DNA of 64,000 nt from CAVZTX01 sp963778375 (lineage in GTDB: Bacteria; Chloroflexota; Ktedonobacteria; Ktedonobacterales; Ktedonobacteraceae), in contig CAVZTX010000005.1 of assembly GCA_963778375.1 (NCBI GenBank), forward strand, positions 62,001-126,000. Reading direction: 5' to 3'. Within the stretch, counting starts at the first letter, position 1. Every line of letters starts with the position of its first letter. The notes under the pieces were generated by a model. It ran no database searches. It saw nothing but the letters and a program-made list of their open reading frames with translations, and was not told where the DNA came from. Positions 7,657 through 16,509 of this stretch are shown one piece after another. Both the position numbers and the translations under genes were made by a program.

Positions 7657-8901
7657 CTAGAGAGTAACATTCAACGCTTTTGCCACCGTAAGCATATCTT
7701 TGTCGCCGCGACCCGATAGGTTCAGCACGATTAACGAACCCTGCAGAATCTTGTCTTGTTCTCCCATTTCCAAGAGGTAACCAAGGGCATGTGCGGGTTC
7801 GAGTGCGGAGATGATGCCCTCGCTTTGACTCAAGGCCTGCAAGCCTCGCAGTGCGCTTGCGTCATCAGCGGAGACGTAAGTAGCGCGGCCAGTTTCTTTC
7901 AGGTAGCTATGTTCTGGCCCTACACCTGGATAGTCGAGTCCGGCTGAAATGCTGTGGGTGTCGAGCACCTGTCCATCTTCGTCCTGAAGCAGGTAGCTTA
8001 ATGCGCCGTGTAGTACACCGGGTCTGCCTGCTACCAGGGTTGCAGCATGCTGGCCTGGTTCCAGGTTGGAACTGCTAGAGCCTCCAGCTTCGACGCCGAT
8101 TAGTTGTACTCCGGGTGCATCCGCGAAGGGGTAGAACATGCCGATGGCATTGCTTCCACCGCCCACACAGGCAATGACCATATCAGGTAGCCGTCCCTCC
8201 TGTGAAAGTATCTGTGCGCGTGCCTCATTGCCAATGACCGATTGGAAGTCGCGCACGATGCGAGGATAGGGATGCGGCCCGACCGCGGAACCGATCAAGT
8301 AGAAGGTCGTCTCCACATTTGTAACCCAATCGCGAATGGCCTCGTTGATGGCATCTTTTAGAGTACGACTGCCGGTGGTGACTGAACGAACTTCCGCGCC
8401 TAACAGTTTCATGCGGAAGACGTTGAGTGATTGGCGCTGGATGTCGTCCTCGCCCATGTAGACGATGCATTCAAGACCAAGCATTGCGCAGACAGTGGCG
8501 GTTGCAACGCCATGCTGTCCAGCACCTGTTTCGGCAATGATGCGGCGCTTGCCCATACGCTTTGCCAGCAAACCCTGTCCGAGCGCGTTGTTGATCTTGT
8601 GAGCGCCGGTGTGCGCAAGGTCTTCACGTTTGAGGTAGATTTTGATATTAGGTGCAACCATTTGCGAGAAGCGTGGGACGTAATGAAGTGTCGTTGGGCG
8701 ACCGACAAAGCTGGAAAGCTGGCTGTGCAGTTCAGCCTGAAAATCCTTATCTTGTCTTGCTTGCTCGTAGGCGGACTCTAACTCGGCAAGCGCCGCCATC
8801 AGGCTTTCGGGTACGAATTTTCCGCCAAAGCCTCCAAATCGTCCCCGCTCGTCTGGGTAAAGATTATGCTGGTAAGTTTGTGTTGCGATGCTTGATTGCA
8901 T
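7657..8901 (-). CDS. trpB: Tryptophan synthase beta subunit
   Basis: 414 residues, a TrpB1-type length. GRFGGFGGKFVPE at the N-terminus, PLP lysine in AHTGAHKINNALGQG, IAETGAGQHGVATAT, the COMM-region RQSLNVFRMKLLGAEV, phosphate-binding CVGGGSNAIGMFYPF and the late LSGRGDKDM are all present. It condenses indole with serine to tryptophan using PLP. It follows trpCF by about 50 bases in the same operon. Confidence 0.97.
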   Translation of the reverse strand: MQSSIATQTYQHNLYPDERGRFGGFGGKFVPESLMAALAELESAYEQARQDKDFQAELHSQLSSFVGRPTTLHYVPRFSQMVAPNIKIYLKREDLAHTGAHKINNALGQGLLAKRMGKRRIIAETGAGQHGVATATVCAMLGLECIVYMGEDDIQRQSLNVFRMKLLGAEVRSVTTGSRTLKDAINEAIRDWVTNVETTFYLIGSAVGPHPYPRIVRDFQSVIGNEARAQILSQEGRLPDMVIACVGGGSNAIGMFYPFADAPGVQLIGVEAGGSSSSNLEPGQHAATLVAGRPGVLHGALSYLLQDEDGQVLDTHSISAGLDYPGVGPEHSYLKETGRATYVSADDASALRGLQALSQSEGIISALEPAHALGYLLEMGEQDKILQGSLIVLNLSGRGDKDMLTVAKALNVTL

Positions 8902-8951
8902 GGATCAGGTGCTCTTTCTTTCTTTAAGTTGGACCATCGTAAGGGTCACCA

Positions 8952-10361
8952 CTACACATTTGCCTTGCGTACATTTTCAATGAATGTGCATATCTTCTCT
9001 ACGTCCTTCTGGCCGTTGGTTTCAACACCGCTGCTGACATCGACTCCCCAGGGAAGAACTTGCGAGATGGCTTCCGTAACGTTCTGAGGAGTCAAGCCGC
9101 CGGCTAGCAAGATGGGCGTCTCTTGGGCGACGGCTTGGGCAAGACTCCAATCGTGGGTGGTGCCTGTCCCACCCCAGTGAGATGTTGGCGTATCGAGCAA
9201 GATACGCCAGGTTGTCTCCTTGTAGGCTGAAATCTTACTCAGGTCATCGTGACTTTTGAGATGGAGCCCTTTGATTACAGGTCGCGAAATAAGTTGGCAA
9301 AACTCCGGTGGTTCGTTGCCGTGCAACTGGACAATGTTAAGACCAACCTGCTCAACTACCTCGTTAATAAAGTCGGCATCCTTGTTGACGAAGACGCCGA
9401 CGACCTCGGTAGCCAGATGCCTTGCTTCACGCGTTTGCAACAGGGTGCGTGCCGACTGCGGCCCAATGTAGCGCGAGCTTGGCTCATAGAAAATGAGGCC
9501 GACCAGATCCGCACCTGCATCTATGGCTGCATGGAGGTGCTCAGGGGCACTCAGACCGCAGATTTTCACCTGGGTGCTGGTATTGGCTCCCGCAAGGAGA
9601 GTGCGTATCTGTGCCGGGATATCGTTTGATACAACCAGCGCTTCACCTACGAGCATGCCTTGTACATCATACCGAGCCAGCCGACGCGCATCGGCAGCAG
9701 TAGAGATACCGCTCTCGGCTACCACGACACGATCTTTTGGAATGAGTGGATGTAGTTCTCGCAGCAGGTGCGGATTCATCTGGAAAGTGACGAGGTCCCG
9801 ACTGTTGACTCCAATGATGATCGCTCCGGCTGCCACGGCTCGCCGGGCTTCTTCGGCGCTGTGGACCTCCACCAGGCAGCGCATGCGTTGTTGATGAGCG
9901 ACATGGAGCAGGTGCCTCAATTGTGTGTCGTCGAGTAGGGCACAGATGAGCAGAACAGCATCGGCTCCCCAGGCACGTGCCTCGTAGATTTGATACTCAT
10001 CAACTATAAAATCCTTGCGCAGGACGGGAAGTTTGACAGTTTGTTTAATGGCACTTAGATGTTCCAGCGAGCCTAGAAAGAAGTGCGGCTCGGTGAGGAC
10101 CGAGATAGCTGCTGCTCCATTGGCTTCGTAAGTACTTGCTAGCTTTACAGGATCGAAGGTTGGCGCGAGCATGCCCTTCGAGGGTGACGCACGTTTGACC
10201 TCCGCAATCAAACCAATCCCGGATGCTGCTCGGAACGGCGCTAAAAGGTCGCGTGGCGGGGGTTGCAGAGCAGCACGAAACTGCACCTCTTCTAACGGTA
10301 CATCGTGCTTGCGTTCCTCCAGGTCAGCAAGGGTTTGTTTGACAATACGGTCAAGAAACAT
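8952..10361 (-). CDS. trpCF: Bifunctional indole-3-glycerol phosphate synthase / phosphoribosylanthranilate isomerase
   Basis: 469 residues made of two TIM barrels. TrpC part (1 to about 258): IAEVKRASPSKG, VLRKDFIVDEYQIYEARAWG, GVNSRDL and VVAESGIST. TrpF part (about 266-465): VKICGLSAPEH, VVGVFVNKD, VQLHGNEPPEFC, ILLDTPT and LAGGLTPQNV. The domain order is the same as in the enterobacterial TrpC-TrpF fusion. It performs two consecutive steps. It begins only 3 bases after trpD, with AGGTGAT before the ATG. No frame break is seen at the junction. Confidence 0.96.
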   Translation of the reverse strand: MFLDRIVKQTLADLEERKHDVPLEEVQFRAALQPPPRDLLAPFRAASGIGLIAEVKRASPSKGMLAPTFDPVKLASTYEANGAAAISVLTEPHFFLGSLEHLSAIKQTVKLPVLRKDFIVDEYQIYEARAWGADAVLLICALLDDTQLRHLLHVAHQQRMRCLVEVHSAEEARRAVAAGAIIIGVNSRDLVTFQMNPHLLRELHPLIPKDRVVVAESGISTAADARRLARYDVQGMLVGEALVVSNDIPAQIRTLLAGANTSTQVKICGLSAPEHLHAAIDAGADLVGLIFYEPSSRYIGPQSARTLLQTREARHLATEVVGVFVNKDADFINEVVEQVGLNIVQLHGNEPPEFCQLISRPVIKGLHLKSHDDLSKISAYKETTWRILLDTPTSHWGGTGTTHDWSLAQAVAQETPILLAGGLTPQNVTEAISQVLPWGVDVSSGVETNGQKDVEKICTFIENVRKANV

Positions 10362-10364
10362 AGA

Positions 10365-11408
10365 TCACCTGGCTAAAGCATGAGAACAGGCAACAACATC
10401 CGCCAATTTCGCCCTGGCTTTGCCTTCGCGTAAGGTAGTACGTGCTAACTTCACGCCGTCGACCAGCGAATCAACCTGCTCATTTGCCAGCAATGCCGCT
10501 CCTGCATTCAAACATAACATGTCGGCAGCAGGACTATCACTTTGCCCACTCAGCAATTCCGAGAGCATGTGGGCGTTGTAGGTCGGGTCGCCACCCTGGA
10601 AGATCTGGCGGTCAACTATCCGAGTCAAGCCGACCTCTTCGGGAGTGATGCGATATTCGCGTAATGCTTCGCCCTGGCGCACCTCACAGATGCGGGTCGG
10701 CGCGCTCAGCGAGAGTTCGTCAATGCCATCCTCGCCGTGAATGATGAGGGCGTGCTGGCAACCAAGATGCAGCAGGACCTCGCCCATCTTGCGCAGGAGT
10801 GTGCCATCAGCTACGCCCAGCATCTGGTAGCGTGTATGGGCAGGATTGGTGAGTGGGCCAAGGATGTTGAAGACGGTACGAATGCCGATCTCACGACGGG
10901 TGGGGCCAACGTGTTTCATCGCCGGATGATAGGCGGGAGCGAACATGAAACCAAAACCGACTTGCTGGACGCATTGTGCAACCTGCTCAGGAGCAAGGTC
11001 GATCCGCGCTCCCAGAGCTTCGAGCACATCTGCGCTGCCACAACGGCTGGTCGCCGAGCGGTTGCCGTGTTTAGCGACCGATGCGCCTGCGGCTGCGGCG
11101 AGAATCCCTGCACCCGTAGACACGTTAAAGGTGCCTGCGCCATCTCCGCCGGTGCCGCAGGTGTCCATCGCCTGGGCGGCAGTCTGCGCATCCAGGTGCA
11201 CCTGTACGGCCTTGTCGCGCATCACACGTGCCATGCCAGCGATCTCTTCGACGGTTTCGCCGCCTGGGCGCAGGCGTAGCGCGGTCAGGAACGCGCCCAG
11301 TTGTGCGGGTGTTGCCATGCCAGACATCATTTCTTCCATGACTGCCGCGGCTTCGCTCTCGCTAAGGGGAGCGCCAGCAGTAATCTGTGCAATCGCCTCA
11401 CGAATCAT
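10365..11408 (-). CDS. trpD: Anthranilate phosphoribosyltransferase
   Basis: 347 residues. The PRPP-binding glycine loop DTCGTGGDGAGTFNVST, AKHGNRSATSRCGSADVLEALG, FMFAPAYHPAMKHVGPTRREIG with RTVFNILGPLTNP, and HGEDGIDELSL are hallmarks of TrpD. It joins anthranilate to PRPP. GAGGAG precedes the ATG. It lies 22 bases after trpG and 3 bases before trpCF. Confidence 0.97.
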   Translation of the reverse strand: MIREAIAQITAGAPLSESEAAAVMEEMMSGMATPAQLGAFLTALRLRPGGETVEEIAGMARVMRDKAVQVHLDAQTAAQAMDTCGTGGDGAGTFNVSTGAGILAAAAGASVAKHGNRSATSRCGSADVLEALGARIDLAPEQVAQCVQQVGFGFMFAPAYHPAMKHVGPTRREIGIRTVFNILGPLTNPAHTRYQMLGVADGTLLRKMGEVLLHLGCQHALIIHGEDGIDELSLSAPTRICEVRQGEALREYRITPEEVGLTRIVDRQIFQGGDPTYNAHMLSELLSGQSDSPAADMLCLNAGAALLANEQVDSLVDGVKLARTTLREGKARAKLADVVACSHALAR

Positions 11409-11430
11409 GAGAAACTCCTCTCTCTGCTTG

Positions 11431-12039
11431 TCATGCCGTGTATTGTAGGGGCAATCCCTTGCGGTGCCCTGTCGGGACGCCGATCAGGAAGTTGCGTAGC
11501 AGGTCTTTACCAACGGGAGTCATAATGGACTCTGGATGGAACTGTACCCCTTCGACCGGGTAGGTACGATGCCGTAGACCCATGACGAGTCCATCTGCCG
11601 TCTCGGCGGTGATCTCCAGTTCAGTTGGGAGTGTTGAGCGCTCGACAATGAGGCTATGATAGCGGTTGGCTTCAAAGGGGAGGGGGAGGTTGCGAAAGAC
11701 ACCCTGACCCTGGTGATAGATTGACGAAGTTTTCCCATGCATTGGTTCTGGTGCTCGCACAACGTCTCCGCCGTAGACCTGTCCAATGGCCTGATGTCCC
11801 AGGCACACGCCCAACAGGGGAATGCGCGGTCCAAAGGTAGCAATCACCTGGCAGGAGATGCCCGCTTCATTGGGCGTGCAGGGACCGGGCGAGATGACGA
11901 TCTTATCGGGCTGCATAGCCTCGATCTCATCGAGCGTCACGGCATCGTTGCGCCGAACCTGCACGTTGGCTCCCAGCTCCGAGAGGTATTGATACAGGTT
12001 GTAGGTAAAGCTGTCATAGTTGTCAATTAATAAGAGCAT
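11431..12039 (-). CDS. trpG: Anthranilate synthase glutaminase subunit
   Basis: 202 residues, class I glutamine amidotransferase. LLLIDNYDSFTYNLYQYL starts the domain; catalytic Cys in LLGVCLGHQAIGQ, and His and Glu in VEGVQFHPESIMTP. It supplies ammonia to TrpE and may also serve PabB. ATG at 12039 is chosen because the family motif begins there and GAGGG lies just upstream; the longer frame lies inside trpE. The start overlaps the trpE end by 17 bases. The last ten or so residues (GHRKGLPLQYTA) and the stop region are encoded by a GTAGGGGC-type repeat, so the C-terminus appears to have been captured from it. Confidence 0.95.
   Translation of the reverse strand: MLLLIDNYDSFTYNLYQYLSELGANVQVRRNDAVTLDEIEAMQPDKIVISPGPCTPNEAGISCQVIATFGPRIPLLGVCLGHQAIGQVYGGDVVRAPEPMHGKTSSIYHQGQGVFRNLPLPFEANRYHSLIVERSTLPTELEITAETADGLVMGLRHRTYPVEGVQFHPESIMTPVGKDLLRNFLIGVPTGHRKGLPLQYTA
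11445..11470. repeat. GTAGGGGC-type repeat overlapping the trpG 3' end
   Basis: GTAGGGGCAATCCCTTGCGG starts at 11445 and continues to GTGCCCT, closely matching the head of the units at 706 and 780. It lies inside the trpG coding region and supplies its C-terminal codons. Confidence 0.6.
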
Positions 12040-13617
12040 AGGAACCCTCTTTTCTCTCCGCTGCGATGTCTTCGGCCATATCGAGAGCACGCAGTAGCGC
12101 TCGTGCCTTATTCAGGCTTTCCTGGTATTCCTCGCCGGGATTGGAATCGGCGACGATGCCTCCCCCTGCTTGAATGTACGCTTGCCCGTTGGAGATGACC
12201 ATGGTGCGCAGAGCAATGGCGGTATCCAGGTTGCCGGAGTGGCTGAAGTAGCCCACTGCGCCTGCGTAAACACCTCGTTGTTCTCCTTCCAACTCGCTGA
12301 TGATTTCCATCGCGCGAATTTTGGGTGCGCCTGAAACGGTACCTGCTGGGAAACCTGCACGAAGCGCATCATAGGGAGTTACGTCCTCGCGCAGCTCTGC
12401 CAGTGACGTTGGAGACCAGGTGCATCACGTGCGAGTAGCGTTCGATATCCATGAACTGGTTCACTTCGACCGTGCCTGGAACGCTGACTCGTCCAACATC
12501 GTTGCGGCCAAGATCCACCAGCATGACGTGCTCAGCACGCTCCTTGGGATCATGTTGCAGTTCGTCGGCAAGTTGCGTCATCGCTCTGTAGGTCGAGGCC
12601 GCGTGGGCGGGTTCCGGCAATGGGATGGATGGTCACTTCCCCATCCTCTACGCGCACAAGGAGTTCCGGTGATGCTCCAACGATGTGAAAGTCGTGCAGG
12701 TCGAGATAAAACATATACGGGGATGGGTTGATCGCACGCAGGGCACGATAGATGGTAAAGGGTGCGGCGTTAACGTGGCGGCTCAGGCGTTGAGAAAGCA
12801 CGACCTGGAAGATATCACCCGCCCGGATATATTCCTGAGCCTGGCGTACCATCTCCTCGAATTCGCCACGTGTGTGATTGGAGATTACCTGCAATGCGGC
12901 AGCATCATGAATGGGTGCAGGCTCCTCAGGAAAATGCGGAGCCTGGCTCAAGCGTCTCTGTACATCATCAATGATAGTGAGTCCGCGTTGGTACTCTGCT
13001 TCAAGATTCGGAGCATCGAGGTGCAGGTGGGTGACGATGCGGACGCGGTGTTTGAGGTGATCAAAGACGAGTACCGTTTCGGTAAAGCAAAAGATCGCTA
13101 ACGGCAAGCCGAGCGCATCTTTGGTAGGGACAGGTAGATGCTCAAAACGTGCTACTGCCTCATAGGATAAATAGCCAACAGCACCACCGTGGAAGCGGGG
13201 CAACTCATCATGTGCCATACCGACAGGGGTGACCAGTCGATACTGTCCCATCTCAGCGGCAATGAACTCCAGAGGATTATGGCAAGCAATCTCTTCTACA
13301 GACATTAATTCGTAGTCAGCACGACCCATTCTTCGTAGGGTTGCTGTCTCGCCTCGATGGGTCATGACCAGGTAGGGATCGATGCCGATGAAGGAATAGC
13401 GAGCGATGCGCTCCCCACCTGCGACGCTCTCTAATAAGAAGCTGTAAGGCCCTTGTGCAGTTTTGCAATACGCCGAAACGGGTGTCTCCATATCGGCCAG
13501 GATGTCGCGACACAGCGGGACCAAAGGTTTGCGGGTATCCATGAGGGATGTTCCCACATCTCTGCTCATTTCTTTGTCGCGCTGTTGTTTGAGTTCGTCG
13601 AGGGTTGGGTAGCACAT
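12023..13617 (-). pseudogene. trpE: Anthranilate synthase component I, interrupted by two frameshifts
   Basis: Read from 13617, the protein has the N-terminal feedback-site region (SFLLESVAGGERIARYSFIG) and the chorismate-utilising domain up to TIHPIAGTRPRG. One extra base at about 12597-12602 (GGCCTCG instead of GGCTCG on the coding strand) moves the frame, which resumes with STYRAMTQLADELQHDPKER and VDLGRNDVGRVSVPGTVEV. A second extra base at 12398 moves it again to ELREDVTPYDALRAGFPAG, then TVSGAPKIRAMEII and the normal end. Removing both gives 530 residues, a normal length, with all catalytic motifs. Real inactivation would block tryptophan synthesis beside an otherwise intact operon, so sequence error is more likely. 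Confidence 0.9.
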
Positions 13618-13632
13618 CGTTGCACCTACTTT

Positions 13633-14682
13633 TTATCCGAGGCCCACCACATTTTTAACATTCCGCAATGTCGCTTCTGCCATTGGGCGTACCTCGTCGG
13701 CACCCTGCTTGAGGATTGCTTCGAGGGTGGGCAGGTCGTTCATCAGCTCGTGGTAGCGTTGCTGGATTGGTGCCAGCGTTGCTACCAGGCGTTCGGTGAG
13801 CGCGGCTTTGAAATCGCCGTAACCTTTGCCTGCGAACTCTGCCTCGATCTCCTGCTGCGACTGCCCTGTCAGCAACTGGTAGATGGTGAGCAGATTGGTG
13901 ATGCCGGGACGCTCCGGGTCGAACGTGACGAGCCGCAGCGAATCGGTGGTTGCACGTCCAATCTTTTGCTTGATGGTCTTCGGATCGTCGAGTAGATTGA
14001 TACGAGAGCCTGGATTTGGGTCGCTCTTGCTCATCTTCTTCGTCGGATCGTCAAGCGACATGATGCGTGCGCCAACCTCGCGAATCAGGCCTTCTGGAAT
14101 GGTGAACACCGGTTGGCCATAGTGCGAGTTGAAGCGCTGCGCAAGATCGCGTGTGAACTCGACATGCTGCCGCTGGTCCTCACCGACCGGTACATAGTTG
14201 GTGTGATACAGCAAGATGTCGCAGGCCATCAGAACGGGATAGCAGTAGAGACCTGTGCTGACAGAGTCAGGATTCTCGCCCGCCTTGGTTTTGAACTGCG
14301 TCATGCGGTTCAGCCAACCCATCGGCGTGAAGCAGTTCATGATCCAGCTCATTTCAGGATGTTCGTGCACGTGCGACTGGATAAACAGCTTGCAATAGCG
14401 AGTATCGAGTCCACAGGCTATGTACAATGCTGCTAATTGACGCGTGCTCGTATGCAGCTCTCGCGGGTCAATTGGCAGCGTGATAGCGTGCAGATCAACA
14501 ATGCAGTATATGTTGTCATACTCTGATTGCGTTTCTACCCAGTTGCGAATAGCTCCGAGGTAGTTGCCTAAGTGAATATTGCCCGTAGGCTGTATGCCTG
14601 AAAAGACGCGCTTTTTCACAGGCGTATTGGTGTTTGCGTTGGACAACGCGGGATGTCCTTCCTGGTTTGTTTCAACGGGCAT
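13633..14682 (-). CDS. trpS: Tryptophanyl-tRNA synthetase
   Basis: 349 residues, class I synthetase. The HIGH-type motif lies in SGIQPTGNIHLGNYLGAIRN, and the KMSKS loop in DDPTKKMSKSDPN. PVLMACDILLYHTNYVPVG and VGEDQRQHVEFTRDLAQRFN are typical of TrpS. It charges tRNA-Trp. ATG at 14682 is chosen for GGAGGT 6 bases upstream. It is the first gene after the T-box leader and is followed 15 bases later by trpE, so synthetase and biosynthetic genes share one tRNA-sensing control. Confidence 0.96.
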   Translation of the reverse strand: MPVETNQEGHPALSNANTNTPVKKRVFSGIQPTGNIHLGNYLGAIRNWVETQSEYDNIYCIVDLHAITLPIDPRELHTSTRQLAALYIACGLDTRYCKLFIQSHVHEHPEMSWIMNCFTPMGWLNRMTQFKTKAGENPDSVSTGLYCYPVLMACDILLYHTNYVPVGEDQRQHVEFTRDLAQRFNSHYGQPVFTIPEGLIREVGARIMSLDDPTKKMSKSDPNPGSRINLLDDPKTIKQKIGRATTDSLRLVTFDPERPGITNLLTIYQLLTGQSQQEIEAEFAGKGYGDFKAALTERLVATLAPIQQRYHELMNDLPTLEAILKQGADEVRPMAEATLRNVKNVVGLG

Positions 14683-14715
14683 TGCTGTACCTCCTTCAAC
14701 ATATTTGATAGCAAT

Positions 14716-14753
14716 AAAAAACGCCACTCTTCCCTTACAAGGGACGAGAGGCG
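14716..14753 (-). terminator. Intrinsic terminator of the tRNA-Trp T-box leader
   Basis: On the coding strand CGCCTCTCGTCCCTT pairs with AGGGAAGAGTGGCG around the loop GTA and is followed by a run of six T. It comes right after the T-box sequence and about 30 bases before trpS, the expected place for the regulated terminator. Confidence 0.85.
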
Positions 14754-15046
14754 TAAAGCTTTCGTGGTGCCACCCTGATTCAGATTACCTGTGTGGTATC
14801 AATAACAGGTAATCCCTCTTTGCCGGATACTTTCAATCGCTCAGTCACGATGAAGTGATATCCTGTCCTCAGTAACGGGGGACGTTCCGAATGGGAGCTA
14901 CTTGTTCATGAGAGAACGTTCGCTCATTGCTCACAGGCCCATTCTACGACTGCGTGGTATCGGTTTTCACCGGCTCCGACTCTCTATGACCGCTGCAACG
15001 TCGTATACTTTTCCTGTTCGTTGCTTTCAACTATTCAATTGTTTCT
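14716..15046 (-). promoter_or_regulatory. tRNA-Trp T-box riboswitch leader
   Basis: The leader of about 330 bases starts at the predicted transcription start near 15046. In order on the minus strand: a Stem I apical region with GAGAGTCGG and CCGGTGAAAACCG; a specifier loop GAA-UGG-G with UGG (Trp codon) at 14941-14939; a Stem III of 10 bp at 14814-14783 (GATTACCTGT/ACAGGTAATC); the T-box CAGGGTGGCACCACG at 14776-14762; and a terminator. Uncharged tRNA-Trp is expected to pair with UGG and with the T-box bulge, favouring the antiterminator and so transcription of trpS and the trp genes. The exact Stem I pairing was judged by eye. Confidence 0.9.
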
Positions 15047-15052
15047 GTGAAG

Positions 15053-15081
15053 AGTATACAGGGCAGTTTGTGGTATGTCAA
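15053..15081 (-). promoter_or_regulatory. Promoter of the trpS-trp operon
   Basis: TTGACA at 15081-15076 and TATACT at 15058-15053 are separated by exactly 17 bases, a near-consensus primary sigma promoter. The expected start is near 15046, at the head of the T-box leader. The strong promoter fits control by termination. Confidence 0.88.
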
Positions 15082-15101
15082 GTGTTATAGCGAGAAAAAT
15101 T

Positions 15102-16346
15102 CTATCCTTTCGCCTGTGGAGTTTGCATTCCTTTCTGAACAATACCGGCTGGCAGAATGTAGGTAGCCTTATTTACGGCCTGCTGTTGAGTGGAATTCCA
15201 GAGGTTATCGATCACTGAGACTTTAATAGCTGTAGTAGTTCGATTTTCGACCTTCTCTAAGGTATTGCCAGAGAAGGCCCTTTGTATGATACCGCTGAGA
15301 GAGGACACGACAGTATGGGTGATGCCTAGAGCCGCAATCGCGGCTCCTGCCGTCGTAACTGTAGTGACAATGAGGTTGAGATGTGAAAAAAGTACAAATA
15401 ACACAAGCGCGAGTATTAATAGGAGTAGAATGATACCGGCTATGTACACTGGCCAGGAGATGCGTAACACTCGTATGATAAATGGCCTGCTGGCTACAGA
15501 TGGGTCCAGGTAGGTAAGAGGGCTGCGTACATTGGTTGCCAGGGAATGCCAGATAGAAGCTTGCTTCTGCAATTCGGGAGGAGCTTTTCCTTCTGGTCCA
15601 TCCAGGCCTGGTTTTACCTGCCCGGCTGAAATTGCTTTCCCCCAGGCTTCTACACTGTATGCCAAGGCTCCGGTGCTGAATGGGGATAGATAAGGACCGA
15701 GCATCGGTATATATTCGTGACAAACTTTCTCTCGGAAATTATCATCCAGAATCTTGTCCTGCTGGCCGAAGTACCAGCGCAGAGCGGCGAGACTTCGCCC
15801 GACCAGATAGGCTTTGTGGACAATCTGGGGCCTGTTTTGCAAAGCGGCCTGGATATTTAAGTCCCACCAGAAGAGGCGTTCATTTATTTTGCCGCGAATT
15901 TGCGCTCGTTCCTGATCCGCAGTAGGACCGGGGGGAATGTGAGTGAATTGCTGAACATTGTTCTGCAGCACCTCAACGAAGCGTTTATTATCGTCAGGAT
16001 CACCGTCATGATGGATGACGCAAGAACTCACCTCTAACGAATTTGCCAAAAAGATAATGTGCTCCATGAGAGCTTGTATCTTCTCACGTGGGGTGAACGT
16101 TTCTTGTAACATCACCAGTGTGCTGCCATCCCAGGCTATCTCGCCTGGTTTCTCTTCTGGCATCGCAAAGCAGCGTCCCAGCAATTCCGCTATTGCCCAA
16201 CCTAATGCAGTCGCAGAATGGACGTTCTGCTCCAAGCTTTGAGCCTCGTCGATATGCTGGTTGGCATCAGGGCTTATAGAGTCATCAGTAAGAGTGCTTG
16301 TAATTACCTGGAGGCTTGTTTGGGTCGGTGTTTCTGCTCCATCCAT
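15102..16346 (-). CDS. Uncharacterised membrane-anchored protein
   Basis: 414 residues; I do not recognise a family. Residues 1 to about 290 look soluble and mainly helical, with FTPREKIQALMEHIIFLANS and FLANSLEVSSCVIHHDGD. They are followed by a long hydrophobic segment (about 297-322, ISWPVYIAGIILLLLILALV), then NLIVTTVTTAGAAIAALGI, a second possible membrane segment, and a C-terminal tail (about 350-414). The start has GAGAGGAG upstream. It lies directly upstream of the trp promoter on the same strand, its stop only 21 bases before the -35 box, without a visible terminator. It is divergent from the AlkD gene with shared promoter DNA. Confidence 0.8.
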   Translation of the reverse strand: MDGAETPTQTSLQVITSTLTDDSISPDANQHIDEAQSLEQNVHSATALGWAIAELLGRCFAMPEEKPGEIAWDGSTLVMLQETFTPREKIQALMEHIIFLANSLEVSSCVIHHDGDPDDNKRFVEVLQNNVQQFTHIPPGPTADQERAQIRGKINERLFWWDLNIQAALQNRPQIVHKAYLVGRSLAALRWYFGQQDKILDDNFREKVCHEYIPMLGPYLSPFSTGALAYSVEAWGKAISAGQVKPGLDGPEGKAPPELQKQASIWHSLATNVRSPLTYLDPSVASRPFIIRVLRISWPVYIAGIILLLLILALVLFVLFSHLNLIVTTVTTAGAAIAALGITHTVVSSLSGIIQRAFSGNTLEKVENRTTTAIKVSVIDNLWNSTQQQAVNKATYILPAGIVQKGMQTPQAKG

Positions 16347-16434
16347 GTGCCTATGCTCCTCTCAGTTAGTGGGGTGAGGATTTTGCTATCTCTGCTACAA
16401 GATTACTACAAACTAAGTTTAAAGACTAGTATTT

Positions 16435-16471
16435 TGTCAATCTTGACACATCTGTTATCTTCCTCTACACT
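16435..16471. promoter_or_regulatory. Back-to-back divergent promoters
   Basis: TGTCAATCTTGACA holds two -35 boxes in opposite directions, 2 bases apart. Rightward: TTGACA at 16443-16448, 17 bases, TACACT at 16466-16471, serving the AlkD gene. Leftward: TTGACA at 16440-16435 with a weaker TTAGTT about 18 bases on, serving the membrane protein gene. One regulator or polymerase could not occupy both at once; co-regulation is inferred. Confidence 0.55.
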
Positions 16472-16509
16472 CGCTCTATGATATAGATAGAAGAGGATCG
16501 AGAAGCATT

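Noticed and set aside
12023..13617. Programmed frameshifting in trpE
   Set aside because: Two shifts by one base without slippery sequence or stimulatory structure, and eight further breaks in unrelated genes nearby, point to error or mutation instead.
14716..15046. trpL leader-peptide attenuator
   Set aside because: No short reading frame with tandem Trp codons; the T-box core, Stem III and UGG specifier explain the leader better.
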